Part shown: one piece after another, positions 11,501-26,500 of the stretch
How positions within the stretch are numbered: the first letter of the stretch is position 1
Layout: every line of letters begins with the position of its first letter
Assembly: GCA_021186555.1 (NCBI GenBank)
Contig: JAJKFL010000005.1
Location: 7,901,178 to 7,965,177 of the forward strand
Reading direction: 5' to 3'
Source of the DNA: Reticulitermes speratus
Lineage: Eukaryota; Arthropoda; Insecta; Blattodea; Rhinotermitidae
Length of the DNA: 64,000 bases
Notes under the pieces: generated by a model
The model's database searches: none
What the model was told of the DNA's origin: nothing
The model's input: only the letters and a program-made list of their open reading frames with translations
Made by a program: the position numbers and the translations under genes

Positions 11501-14500
11501 ATGCAAGGGTCCACCAACATGTGTGCAACTCACTGAACATGACTTCATCATCAAAACAAATCTAGCAAGTTACGGATTTTGTTTACTCCTATAGTCATTA
11601 ACAGGCACATTGTAAAAATCATACATGAACAAATACAGAACAGAGTAAGATATATTAATTCATCAATCCATATGGCAAGCAGCAAAGATATTTTCTGTGA
11701 ATAGTATAATCCCCTTCACACCCCTCACTACTGCAGCTTGTAGGACTGTAACTGAATGGTACCTTCAGATGTGAGGTGACTAGGACAATTACTTACTGTC
11801 GCCTGAGATGTGCTGTTACATTGTCTAGCAAACGAAGTACCAGACCAGGGACAACTGCGAAGCTGCAAGCAGCAGGCACCTCTATGTGCCAGTACTTTTC
11901 TACTAGATTACATGAGCATCAAGACAATCCAAACAGTACCAGTGATCAATGCCAGTGCTAACAGATCAACAGCACACTTTACATGAGAAGTTTCTTTTCT
12001 GCCTACCAGCCTAATTCCAATTACTAGACCAAAATGGTCAATAGTAACCGAATTATTATTTGAATTACAAAAACACACACAGTAACAGCAGATATGGTAC
12101 AGACTTCAAATCAGCATGAACTGGCTTAGAACTGGAGTTTAAAAAAATACATAAATCTGCCACTCTCAATGTTAGAGTATACTGCACATTTTGTGATGCC
12201 AATGCATGGGACACTGGGCAGCAACACCACTTCTCCTACCTTAGTGATGGCCCTCAATTACAGTAAGCTAGACTTCAATTTTAAGATTTGTGTAACAAAC
12301 TCAGGGTATACTACTACTAATGGTCTCAGAAATCCCAGGTAACATACTGTCATGTAACCAAACTCTCAACTCATGTAACTCACCAAACCCCTACATTCAA
12401 ACACATTTAAATTAAACACAACAGGCTCAATAAAAAAAAATTAATATATATCAGTATGGGCTGCTAGAACACAAACTACCATACTCATACCAGAGCTTGC
12501 AAACTGGAAACAAATAACACCATCTCAAAAAGGGAACAGAAACACAACCACACTGTTAAGAACAGCTGACCTTAAAGTACAAAAAGTGGATCCACATGCA
12601 TGAATCTGTGCCTGCATGCATGCATGTTCCGTGCATACAGGAAGCCTAGAAGACAATTAGTCACAATGCATATGTATCAGATACTTCCTAACTTCAGCTT
12701 CACTACAAAATAATGCATTTTCCATTTTGAGTCAACCCTATTTCAGTTAGCCTGTTATTTAATCTACGAACATTTTGCCTACAATGAACCTAAAAATCCC
12801 TGAAGTACTCTTACAATGCAACATAAAATATGATACCAGCTTGTATAACAAGAACTCTATCAAATCTACAGCTAAGTACCTACACCCTCTTGCTAACAAG
12901 CCTCACAGTTACACCTGACACTACCTATACTATGTTGCATGACATCATCAGCTGAAGACCTAACACTAGTCCAAAGCAATATCTGTCACACTCACTAGCA
13001 ACACTCCATGGATGAACTGTTCTTGCTCGCTTCAACAGGGGAAGACAGTCTTCATAGTAGAGGTCATATGATAAAAACTTCTACTGCCCAATGTTTGCCC
13101 TCTTACATGAACATAAAAGCAATATATAGAGTATCAATATACATGGGTGTGCAAGTACTAGAGTAAAGCAATATAATAAAATATAGCACAATATTTCTGA
13201 GGATATTCTGCAGCCATAATCATATGTGCAACACCCACTCATACAATAACTACTCCCCTATCTGGGAGCTGTAGAAAAAACAAAAAAAACGTTGAGCAGA
13301 AACGTTTCTTTAAAAAAAAAACGATGTCTCATCTAGACCCACTTCAAACAGTAAAGTGCACAATAGTTCATATTTTATGCCGTCACATGAAAATTTTGGA
13401 CGTCACTTTTATTCAAATTTTTAACTTCATTGTAACACATATAGCTCATAATATTGTGGTGGTCCTGTAACTACATTCAGAAAAACAAGACTATCCACAC
13501 TAAGCTCTGACAGGGGAATGACAGTCATAACACAGGAACCTGTCTTGCTTTTACAAGAAAATATTACTATAGTCACAACAACACAATTCCATGCTACAGT
13601 AAACTCAATCATCCAAACTAAAGACTGGCCATGCTGTCAAAAAATAGCATTTCTCCACAGAGATACAACTGAACATTTTCAAAGAAAGATATTTTATTTA
13701 CTGTGTACCTAAATTAGCTGGAAATAAGTTCCCAATACGAAGGCTGATGGAAGTTCATCTTCATGAAATAATGTAAGCAAAGCATGCATATATGCTGAAC
13801 CTTGTCAAAAAAAACTTCTGCTAGGCTTACGATTTTGTACTGAAGAACAAGTAAAGAATTTTTGGGGTTTGAAAGCATGGGTCACAATAATGTGAAATGT
13901 GTGAAGGTAGTTACAAACCAGAAAATCACAGATATGACGCTCAACAGATGAGACACAACAGCTGCCAAACACGAAAAATATGTCAGGCACTGACAGTCCG
14001 AACAGTAATAAAAAGACTGCAGCAAATTATTTCAAAAAACTTAACTGAAATATTAGAATTTTGGCCTGACACATCCTATTGTGCATATCTCCTCATCAGA
14101 CAAAATACCAGAAACACTCCTATCAAATGGCAAGGCTTCTATGTTAATTCCAATGACTGGTGAAAGTGAGCCTTTTTTAAGCTTCAATACTTTTCAAAAT
14201 TCTACAACATTACTCTGCTGCATATATGATAGATCACTCATGTTAGATATGTTCTCTGTCCAGATAACTGAGTTCACCACACATACTTCAGTTGCAGCAC
14301 TTCATGCTAATTAACCCAGGCACAGCTTCAGGTATCTAGTAAAAAATATTTTTATGAATTCAATCCTGATTTCCAATAGCAAAACTTAAGTACAGGAACA
14401 ACATTTACATTGACTCAAAATGTGTCACAAAGGCAGCCAACACTCTGAATCATCTACGGCTCATATTTATCTCACACACTTTTCAAACCTATGAGCAAAG

Positions 14501-17500
14501 ATTCCACACACTCAACCAAGTACTGCTTTTGTTTCACTAAAAATTTTATTGTGCAATTAAATCACACTGTGTCCTGAAGCTGGCAAATTACTATATTATG
14601 CTATTACAGTGCTTGTTATTATGTTAGGTACACCAGTGGATACCCTCATTTTAATTCCTCTCCTGCTACAGCTCAGTTTCACTTATAAACCAATTTCCTC
14701 CAAGTAATTGGTACTGGACCTCTGTAATTCGACTTTTAATCCACAATGTTTCTCTTAACGACATTCAAGTTGGCATGTAGTGCCCAATGAAGGCTAAATA
14801 AATTACTGTGCCCAAATTCTATAATAAAACAATTAACTGGTAGATATGTGAGCCTCATATTGAAAGAGTTCTTCACCATTCACAGGACAGTAAAGGCCAA
14901 ATGCCTGGTTTCAGCATGATTCAGCCACTACTCACGTCAGAGATGATTCCCAGACAGCTTTGGTAGGACTTAATACCATGGTATTTGGACAAAGATGTAT
15001 TACATTCAGCACTACTTCACTTTTGGACTTTTGCCCATCATCTAGTGCTTGAAAAATAAGCTGACAGTGTTTCACAAAGTGGACGTTTACAACCTCATCT
15101 AAGAAAGGTTGGGCTCTTGGCAAAATTTGGTTGTACCAATCTGAACTTCATGTTGCCTTGATTTCATTTATGCCATCACAAAAATGTTTAACTGTAAAAA
15201 CTTCCACTGTATCCTGCTGACAAAACTCCATCTTAGCCTCTTACACTAGTTATAGGTGAACCATCATGGGATGCCCAGAAATGGGTGATAGTATGATCTA
15301 GCAGGGCCAACTTTCTAGGCACCTCACTGTATTTTTTTCTGTGCACAGAAAATTATGCAGTTTTTTTAGACGAAGAGTTTACTTTCTATATATATTAGTA
15401 TTTTTAAGCCCTAGATCACAGGCAAGGTCCAAAAGATAGACAGACCTATTTGGAAGAGGCATTTGGAAGTTCATGACAAAACTTTTCTGAGTGAATTTCA
15501 ACCTGTCTGAATTACACACAATGTACAGCAACAATTATTTCAATGGTTCATAATACAGGCGGCTTTTATGGGGTGACACTTGACTCATGTCAGCAAAATC
15601 TTGTAGCCAATGGTAGTGGGTTATGTAGTCCTGCTGGAAACCAGCAGGTAACAGATGTGTTTAACTTTGTCAATGGATGCACTGCATAGGATAATTACCC
15701 ATACTAAAAGAAAGTGTAGAGAAAGAAAGCAAGCACTACACATATATATTCCAATTCTCAATCCATACTAAGAATCCCCAAATCACAAAGCCAGATACAG
15801 TACAGCGCCGATTATCCAAACAACATCCGAACCACCTCCGGTAAAAAAAAGTTAACCATGTACTGCACTTTCCAATTACTGATTACTATACTGGTTAAAA
15901 CTATAACCTTGTGTACACTAATTTAGTTGTGAATACACCTTGGTATAAATCGAGTATTCTCATGCACGTTTGATTACCTGAACAATCTGATTAACCGAAC
16001 TTCCTCGGTCCCAATTAGTTCGGATAATCAACGTTCCACTGTACTATTAAATGTTTGTTTAGACTGGTTAGTAGTGGCTCAATTGCAGTGGTTTCATAAA
16101 TTTCTTCCTTACATTATACACTTTAACTACAAAATTGCTAATACAATCTGCTGACGACACACCAGCACATGAGCTGACAAACCATCTACACACACAACCA
16201 ATTTTGTTATCTACTACCAATGGATATTTCAACAAAAAATAATAAAATAAACCTGCACATAAATGTTTTTCCTGTGGTTATAATTTCCAAATATAAGGAA
16301 CCCCTGAACATGTCCCTGTAAGGCTCAAACATGTCACAAACTATGTTATGATACTGCTCTGGTAGTAGGTAATAAAAACTGGCTGTGTTGACAGTTACAC
16401 ATATCTGTCACTGACATGTTACCACACAACAAAAAGTTCACAAACAAATTGGAGCTCTGCAGGGAAGGCAGATATAGGTTCACAGGGATACAGGTGAAAC
16501 CTCCACAGTTTACAAGATACAAACTGCAATGACATTGCCACCACCCTGCAAAGGCCAGGGAGCAAATGACAATATTCAGTTTCACAGTATCACCACTGGA
16601 ATATGCAACCTAATCACAGATGGCAGTCTTCTGCATACATGATTACAATGAAGATCAGGGACAAGATGACAATGTTCAAAGAAAAAGGTAACAAGTCCAT
16701 CAGTGAAATATGCAACAGAATCATAAACTGCACTTTCTCCCACATCAAGTTCAACCAATTCTCAGGTAACAGAACCTGAACATTCAACATCACAAACACA
16801 ATACTGAACCAGTTTACTCTTATTCTAATTCAAATGGTTCTGACGATGGTGTACTGTAATCAAAATGACATTTTGGATACTGCCCCTCATCTCACGCTAA
16901 AATAACCCACAAGGTTTCAGAGAAGGAATATATGCCTTCAGGTCTTCAGGTGGCAATGGAAAGAAAAAGAACCTACTCTCGTGGGCCCATCAGAAAGCTC
17001 TATTACCGGACACCCAAAATACGAGGGCTAGTCAAAAACGAGTGAGAATGAATTTACTTCGTAGCACGCAGTGAACAAACGGTGATGAAACAAGTTGTAG
17101 TGTGAAGACCGGCTCTAGTGGGATGCGCACGCAACCTAAGAAGCGCGTACGCGCATGCGTCCAACAGCAGTGGGCTGTAAATGCACGAGTGGTCGGCAGT
17201 CGCATATGGGAAATGTAGTCGGTTCGTGATGAACAGCACGTGGCTTTAAAATTTTGTGTCCGTCTACAGAAATCCTCCACGGAAGCATACCACATGTTGC
17301 AGCAGGCATACGGCGAAGATGTTCTTCCACAATCGACCGCATTTCGGTGGTTTAAACAGTTTAAGGAGGGCTGTGATTCGATCAGAAAGCAGGGCAGTCC
17401 TGGCGCTCCAGCCACTGCAGTGAATGAGGTCATGATTAACACAGCTGCCGCCATTGTTCGGGAAGATCGCCGAATAACAGTGGATGCACTGGCGGACATG

Positions 17501-20500
17501 TTACACATATCCCACGGTAGTGCATTCACCATTCTGCACAATCACTTGAACATGAGACACGTCTGCGCAAGAGGGGTGCCGAGATTGCTAACGCCTGAAC
17601 AGAAGCTGGTGCGAGTAGAGGTGTGTCGGGAGCTTCAACGTCTGGTAGCGGAACATGGCGAGGCCTACCTGAATTCCATCATTACTGGTGATAACAGTTG
17701 GCTTCACCACTACGATCCCGAAAGCAAACAGGCAAGCAGTCTGGAAATCACCCTCATCTCCGACGCCAAAGAAGGCCAAAGTTGTTCGGTCGGCGGGAAA
17801 GGTAATGGTGATTTCCTTCTTTGACTGCCGTGGAATGGTTTACCAACATGAAGTGCCCCCGCATACAACAGTTACTGGGCAGTATTACGTGACAGCTTTG
17901 AAGACCCTGGCCGAACACATCCGACGAAAACGCCCTGAACTGCATCCATCTCGTTGGCGCCTACACCACGATAATGCACGCCCGCACGTTTCGAACGTTA
18001 TTGCCCAATATTTAGCCCGAAAAAACATTGAATGTGTGCCGCACCCTCCGTACAGCCCGGACCTTGCTCCGTGTGACTTTTTTCTGTTTCCTCTCCTGAA
18101 ATCGGAGCTGCGGGGCCAACGTTTCGACTCAACTGCCGTTCTGAAGAGGGCGGAGGCGGTTCTGAAGACGATGTCAAAAAATGGGTTCCAGCACGCCTTC
18201 CAGGACTGGCAGACACGTTGGGCCAAGTGCATACAGCTCAATGGGGACCACTTTGAAAAAGACCATATCAAGTTGGACTCTGCCTAACGTATTTGGTGAG
18301 TAATAAATTCATTCTCACTTGTTTTTGACTAGCCCTCGTAAACCCTGGCTGGTAGCACACTGCAGAAACAGGCAGGCCTGCCATTGGTGGGAGGGGGGTT
18401 TTTACACCTTAATGAACACAAAAAAACTCCACCAATGACAGAGATGACCATTAACACCATGCTCCCAAGACAGATACAATATGTCCATCACACTTGCAAC
18501 TAAAATTGTGTATGACATGGCACTAGGTAAATTTACCTTCCACAACCAATGATACATGATTAAAAACTAAATTTTCTGCCCCACTCTGTACAAACATATT
18601 CCACACATCAGCTGTTAATAATAAGAACCACACTTTATATTCCAACCATTTGTAAATTAACAGTTTTTAGAAAAAGTTTGAGTATGATTTTTTAAACATG
18701 TGCAAAGAGGTAACTAACTCCATGGAGCAGAGTCCTTCTTGAGAAGCTAACAGGTCATCAGCTAATCAAGAAATTCCTTGCATTTTATGGAACCCAAAGG
18801 TTCATTACTGCATTCACAACAGCCCTCCACCTGTCCCTATCCTGGGCCATATCAAACCAGTCCACGCCCTCCCATCCCACTTCTTGAGGATCCATTTCAA
18901 TATTATCCTCCCATCTATGCCTGGGTTGGTCTCCTTCCCCCAGGTCTCCCCACCAAAATCATGTATGCACCTCTCCCCTCACCCATGTGTGCTACATGCC
19001 CTGCCCACCTCATTCTTCTTGATTTGATCACCCAAATATTTGGTGATGAGTACAGATCATTAAGTTCCTAGTTACGTAGTCTTCTCCACTCCCGTTACCT
19101 CGTCCCTCTTAGGCCCAAATATCCTCCTCAGCGCCCTATTCTCGAACACCCTCAGCCTATGTTCCTCCCTCAGTGAGAGACCAAGTCTCACACCCATACA
19201 AAACAACAGGCAAAATTATACTTCTGTATATCTTAATCTTTGTATTTTTGGATAGCAAACTGAAAGACAGAAGATCCTGCATTGAATGATAACAAGCATT
19301 CCCGACTTCAATCCTCTCTTAATTTCTTCCTGAATGGATTTTGATTCATTGGGGTTGTACCCAAATATTTGAACTGTTCCACCCTTTCAAAGAATTTATT
19401 ATCTATCTTTATGTTGTGATTCTGTCCTACATTCTGATTGCGAGACATGACCATGTACTTAGTTTTCTTAACATTTACTTCTAGACCAATCTCCTTACTA
19501 GCGACTACTAAAGCTTCTGTGTTTTTCTTTATAGCATGTATGCTTCCGCCTAATATATTAACATCATTAGCATAAACTAGAAGCTGATGTGTACCATTTA
19601 AATTCAAGCCCTCCTGGTTTGCCTGAACCCTCCTAATGGCATATTCCAAAGCAAAGTTAAAAAGCAATGGCGATAAAGCATCTCCTTGTTTCAAACCATT
19701 CTTAATATGAAATGTGTCAGACAAATGTTTGCGTACCCAGACTCTGCTATAGGTTTCATTTAGACACATTTTTACTAGCCTTACTAGTTTCATGGGGATA
19801 CCAAACTCAATGAGATTATTATACAAGACCTCCCTCATAACTGAAACATAGGCTTTCTTGAAGTCTATAAATAGCTGATGCACTGCTTCATTATATTCCC
19901 CTTTTTTCTCAAATATTTGATGAATGCAGAATATATGATCAGTAGTCGACCTGTTGCGTCTAAATCCACACTGATGCTCCCCAATAACTTCCTCTGCATG
20001 TGGAGTTAACCTTGACAGAAGGATGTTGGATAGAATTTTGTATGTGGTTGACAAAAGTGATATGCCTCAATAATTACTGCAGTCTGTTTTATCACCCTTC
20101 TTATAAAAAAGGTACAATGATTGTACTGGCCAAAATTAAGGTCATCAAATGACAAAGTGTGGATCCCCAATACCAAAACCAAATTATCATACACTGTCAC
20201 CACCTACTAAATAAAACTTTAAATTTCACCCACTGATGTCCCATAGCAGTTAATGCCATCAAAATGTGAAGTCCCACACCTGCTCACCATAGAGGCCCAG
20301 GTTCAATCCCAGGCCAGTTCACAGGGAATTTGTGGTGGTCAGAAAGGCAATAGGACAGGGTTTTCTTGCGTACTAAAGTCTTCCCCCGTCAGCATCATTC
20401 CATCAATCCTCCATACTGATATGCCATTCATCCGCAACTAATGCTACATAAGTTTTGTAAATAAGAGCTCCATTCAACAGGAACCCCCCCCCCCCCCTCC

Positions 20501-23500
20501 ACTTCATCTCTTCCAACAAAGTATGCAAATATTGCAGTGGATAAACACAGTTTGACACAGAAAATATAAAAGTTAAACAAGTACCACTGTGTTTAAAACA
20601 GACCATACAAACATTCATTCACATGAAAATCAAGACTACACAGCACATTGCTTCTGTCCACTCACATTATCCAGATTCCAAGTTTCATGAATATTATTTC
20701 TGAAAATGTGACAACTGCTAACTCACTTCAGAGGTTCACTCTGTTCACAATGGCACTTAGTTTATCACAAATGTCATAAGTCCTCCAGAAAGCACATTCT
20801 TCTCTACTTTGTTTCTACTGCTCTTCACAGATGCACCAAAACATCACTCACGATGCTCAGATCCAGTATCAACCACCAAGAATACAAGAATGGCGGTTTT
20901 ATGACCAATCCAAAACCATCCACAATATCTACCAGTAATTTCTTCAAGTATACCACATGACAAACAAAACCTGGGTTGTCGCATCATAAAGTATGTCATG
21001 GCTACATTTTGCTCCATACAACTACTCCCTCAAGTGTTTCTCCCTTAGCTGTATACAGTTTTGCATATCCACAAACAAAAAATAACATTCAAGCAACTAT
21101 TTTTGAGCTCTGGCCACATTCTGGCTGCAGGACATAACATACCAAATATATCTGATGGTAAACTTGTAATGCTCAAGGAACATTAAGCACAATATACCTC
21201 ATCAATGTCCCTGGAACTAGAAACAGCACCCTGGAATGGTGCCAGCAGGCACATTTTGGAGGCAGTGCATTACAGTAAGCTGTGATTGCTCCATCCCACA
21301 TTTCTCCTAACCCATCAACAATAATGCAGTTTTTTATGAACACATGCACTTGACACGCACACTCCAGGGATGCACAAATTCTGCATGCCTATTCACCTGG
21401 GCAACTGACTTTTGTAAGGTGGCACCTAATACTGGAGCACAATTATTGCAGTTTTTTTCTTTACATACAAAATGTGCATCACTACACATGCACCCAGCAT
21501 TAAGGCACCAGATAAAATTAATGTTCACAAGTCACTTCAGAACTGTGGTCCACAGTATGGAACCTGCTTCATGTCACCATTCTGGCACCTAGAATTTGGA
21601 AGTGGTTCCTAGATTTTTGAAAAATTTGTGGAACCCTGGCACATACCGTCCATAAACAGACATATCTTTTGGTCACTGCCCAGTTTTTCACATTTAAAAT
21701 CCGTAACAACACAGAATCCAAAGATTTTGCCTTGTTGAAAGCAACGCAAAGCGGAAATACGTGGATCAATGGCATACTCAAATTCCATGTTGATGGTGGT
21801 TACATCATAGTTCTAAAAATCATTACCTGAATGCCTGCTATCCCTCAGGTGTCTCAATTTTCCTGTTTCCATAATGAACTGGTTTAAGTATTTGAAACTG
21901 TATCCTGGATTCAACGGGTACCTGTCGTATGAGGCTTTCCTCATTATTCCCCTAGTTATCTCCAAGTGAATGCAGAGACAATCCTAGTAAGTTATGAAGT
22001 TTACACAAAGCATAAAAATTCTAGCCTGATCAACCTGTTATTGGCTCTACAGATTTTCAATTCATGGATACACACTTCTGATCTATTGATCTACACAATT
22101 TGATCTAAAGTGATAATTACAGCTGAACACCTAAATTAAAATTTAAGGGCTCAACAATTTTCATAAAATTCTGCAATGAAAACTGAAATCAAAACAAGTG
22201 TATCCATTTTCAAGGTGTTTCATGCATGAACACAGCAAGCAGACAAATGAAGTAATCTCCATGAGCACCACAGGACTGCATACGTGCCTAACACTGGCTA
22301 TGGCTATGGCCATGTCCATACCCCTCCCCAAACTGCCTACATTAACCCTTTGGCGCCAGAATTCACTGCATTATCTACGCTGAAAAAGCCAAGAATTTAA
22401 ATGCCTGCCATTACTTTGCATGCTCTCTGCGACATATATATATTGTACTCTCAATTACCTGAGTAATGGTCAGTTGGGGGTGCACGGATAATTGAGAAGC
22501 ACCGACAATTCAAAAAATATACTTTACTGAGCCACAAACAAAAAATAAAACTTTAATTTATTTATTACATACATACTACAAACATAGCTTATGCTGTATA
22601 CATAAACAGTCCATGATTTTTGTTTGCTTCTGGGGATTCCCTAATTAAAATAAAAAAAAAAAACTAATTTATTTATTAATTACATAATACATAAGCTTAC
22701 CCACGGAAGACCCCGATTCCTGCATTCAGAATTCTGTTACAGTACACTGCACTAAATCGTGTTATTCCCCACCTTGGTCATTAGCCATTAGCAACTTACA
22801 ATCATGCATGGATAATCCACAAACCAGATAATCTGTGTACGGATGATCAAGAGTATATATACAGTACTGTGTGCACACATCGAGCATTTTAGCTACACAC
22901 TGCAGTCAACTTTCTGATCCAAAGGGTTAATCACCGCACAGATTCTCATTTTATGCCGTAACCTTTGCAGACAAAAATGTTATTAAAGACATAACCCTTC
23001 TTCTCAGGGCAAACCGACTTTCTAATCCAAGGTAACAGGTTATGTATTAAAAATAACCACTGTATTCCCACAGCACATACTCGATTTGCATAACTAACAA
23101 ACTCCATGGAGCAGAGTACTTCACAATGTAACAGCTGTACAAGCAGTGAAGAAATTCCCCACCCTTTATGGAACTTGAAGATTCAGTACCAAATTCTAAC
23201 ACAAAAGCCCACAATTACGAGGTCTGTCCGGAAAGTAATGAGAATGAAATTCCTACGCTCCCCACGGCCGTGGGATGGGAAGGGCAAGTCTAGGTCACTT
23301 AGGGGTGGGGTGCCAGGTATAGGTTAGAACCCATTTCAGTCACATTCTGGCCTTCACAGAGTCGTGACAGTTATTGTTGTATCACCCTGTTCGAGTGCCT
23401 CGTCGTGAGAAAAATGCAAGCGAGTTTGGAACAACGGTATGCGATAAAATTCTTTGTGGAAATGGGTAACAGCGCATCGGAAACCCTCGAAATGTTGAGG

Positions 23501-26500
23501 AAAGCTTATGGACAAGCTACCCTCTCGTCTGCACAGGTCTACCGATGGCACAAAGCTTTCAAGGATGGACGCGAGTGTGAGGAAGATGAACAATGATCAG
23601 GACGCGTCTCTTCATCAAAAACGCAATGGAATGTGGATGCAGTGATGTCTGTACTGAAACGTGACAGACGGTTGACTGTCAGAATGATCGCAGAGGAATT
23701 GGGACTCGCGAAAACTGTGGTTATGAAATTGTCACACAAGAATTGATGATGAGAAAAGTTTGTGCAAAATCGCCTCTTCGTGGATCATTCATCATGACAA
23801 CGCGCTGAGCCACACCTCATTGGCTGTCACAGAGTTTTTGGCTGAAAAACAAATCGCAGTTCTTCCACATCCTCCCTACAGCCCTGACTTGGCACCCTGT
23901 GAGTTTTTCATCTTCCCGAAGATAAAGAAGAATTTGAAAGGGCACCATTTCGGTACACTGACCAACGTCCAAACAGCCGCGACACAGGCACTGAACACCC
24001 TCACGGTTGAAGATTTTCAGGGCTGCTATGAAGAATGGAAGAACCGTTGGGAGCGTTGCGTGCACTCCCAAGGATCATACTTTCAAGGAGATCACATTAA
24101 TTTATAAACATTTTCAATAAAAATATTTTTTTTGAAAACCATTCTCATTACTTTCCGGACAGACTACGTAGATGCTATCCTCAATAAGCAGAATCACACT
24201 AGGATACACTGCATGATTACTTTTATTTGGTCATTCCTGAAGTACCACCCTACTAATGATAAATTCTGACCACATCCATAATGAGACTGCAAATCCAATA
24301 TTCACAATGGCAGCAAAGTGTACACACTGAAATGGTGAAGCAATACTTCAAAAATAGTACCACTTTATCGCAAACCATAATATATGCCAGTGATGAGCAA
24401 CCAAACAGGCACAATTTAAAAACCCAAAAAAACAGACACAGGTCACATAAGCTAAGTGACAATACTGAAAGTCATACTTTTCAATAACATGTTACATTAA
24501 GCCTCTAGGCAACTATTATTACTATTAAAGCAATGAGTAATATAATTTTTCACAACTTACAAATTTCATTTTGAAGGACAGAGAAACATTAATGTGAAGC
24601 TTGCCCTTGTAACTTTGCTACCAAGTTCTCAACATACATGTTAAGCAGCAACTCAGAAGCAGCTCTCCAATCTCCCATAAATGACTGATCTTATTTTTTA
24701 AAATAACTGTTCAGAAAAATTTGTGCTTCTAATCAGGCTTGGCATTTGCAGTACACATATACTCATTGAGCACTGTACAGTATAAGCAGGTAAATAGCTA
24801 ATAAAGGCCAAGCAGCCAGACATGTCTAAATTTATTTCTGAGGTCCATATCACATTGCTAATCTATCATATCCATATGAAACTCAGCTGGAAGTCGCAGC
24901 ATTAACATCCGTGACATATACAAATAAGTCGACTGTGGCCTCATACTTTCACAAACCTCAGCAACAACTCAATATTTTTGTTGAAGGTGCTAAATTTCAT
25001 CCCCCACTGAACCAGTAACAACTGTAACAAAATACTGTACACAATTTTGAGCAATTCTGCATATATATCTTCATGAGCAATGGAGCACCAGTCTCAGCAT
25101 CCTTCCCATCACTGCCGACAGCAAAGACTCATTGCTGTTACTTCTGGCCAAGCTTTAAGCTCCATCCATCAGCAATGCAGTTAGTTTCTGTACTTGGATA
25201 TCAAGAGTCTGCAGCACTCTTTCCACTTTACATAAATTTGCACCTGTAGTCGCCATCCCTTTCACTGGCATAAATGCAACTGATTCCAGTTATAATGAAC
25301 TCCACATCAATTCCACAAATGAAAATAGCAAGGTGTGCTCACATCAGCGACATCAACCTTTACTCCATAAAGCCACTGACAATTAGCAAATTTAACCTTG
25401 TGCCAATGTTGAGAATTATTGACTTTTTCTTAACATAGTAAATCCTAATAAGTTAATTACAGAAATGATGTGTCTGGAAATGCAACACCTCTACGCAGTT
25501 TCTTCCCCATCATTAAGCAGTCTTATCTTTCCTTGCAACGTCTGCAACTGCCTCAAGGCTTTCTCTTATTATTTCCCCATCACTACACAGTCAACTTTTT
25601 TTTAATAAAATTTAAGTTTCTGCTAACACAATTCACTTACAGGCCACAGGTTGCTGATCACTGCTGCATGAAGTGCTGTGGCTAGGTACAGCAACAAGCA
25701 ATAAAAAGCACTGACTGAGTGACACAACCTGTTATGTTACAGATATCTGTACATTCCCCAAGGAACTACGAGTAGAACATCAACTTACAATGCATCAATG
25801 AATATATCTGAAGCAGTAGCAGCATATGTTTCAAAACCGCATTTATGAAACAGCTGCACTCATTATCAACAGTATTGATATCCACATGATTACAAACATG
25901 TGTTTTGTATGAAAACTGACCTCTTCAGTAACTATGCACTGTAAAGATTTGTATAACTTGCTACATCTTGTAGGGTGAAGAAATGAATGTTCAAACCCAG
26001 ACATATCTGACTAGTGTCTAACAATTGTATGCATCAACTGCACAAAATTCATTTCCTGCAGCAAAATAAACATACTCAGCTTCATCACTGCACTTTGTTG
26101 CTTAAATGCATCAGGTTTTCCTTTAACTAATTCAAAACTTTAAAATTCATAAAATTTATGTGTGACGTTCTTACATCGCTGTTTCATTATCTTTGGGCAT
26201 AAAATTTTACAACAGAATGAACCAGAACTATTCTGTAACAACCTTAAAAATGCAGCGAAATGCTACATTAAAAATGTTACACTCCAGTGTGGTGAATAAT
26301 CAGTACTGCTTTTTCAAAACTTCGAAATCATTAAACTGAGCAAAATGACACAAAACTCAGTTTCTGCATCAAAATAAATGTACTTAACGCCAAATTTGGA
26401 AGATATAAACTACCTGTTTTGAGTGAAAAACTAAACTATTTAAAACAGGAAACTTAACAACTTTAGTGTTCACTGTTAAACATTTTCTTCACTATTTAAT

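Noticed and set aside
17032-17541. 169-codon minus-strand open frame
   Set aside because: It is the antisense shadow of the mariner transposase at 17022-18338 and has no domain of its own.
19308-20054. 248-codon open frame as a host gene
   Set aside because: It is the reverse-transcriptase part of a truncated LINE with an altered active site (YAND), not a host gene.
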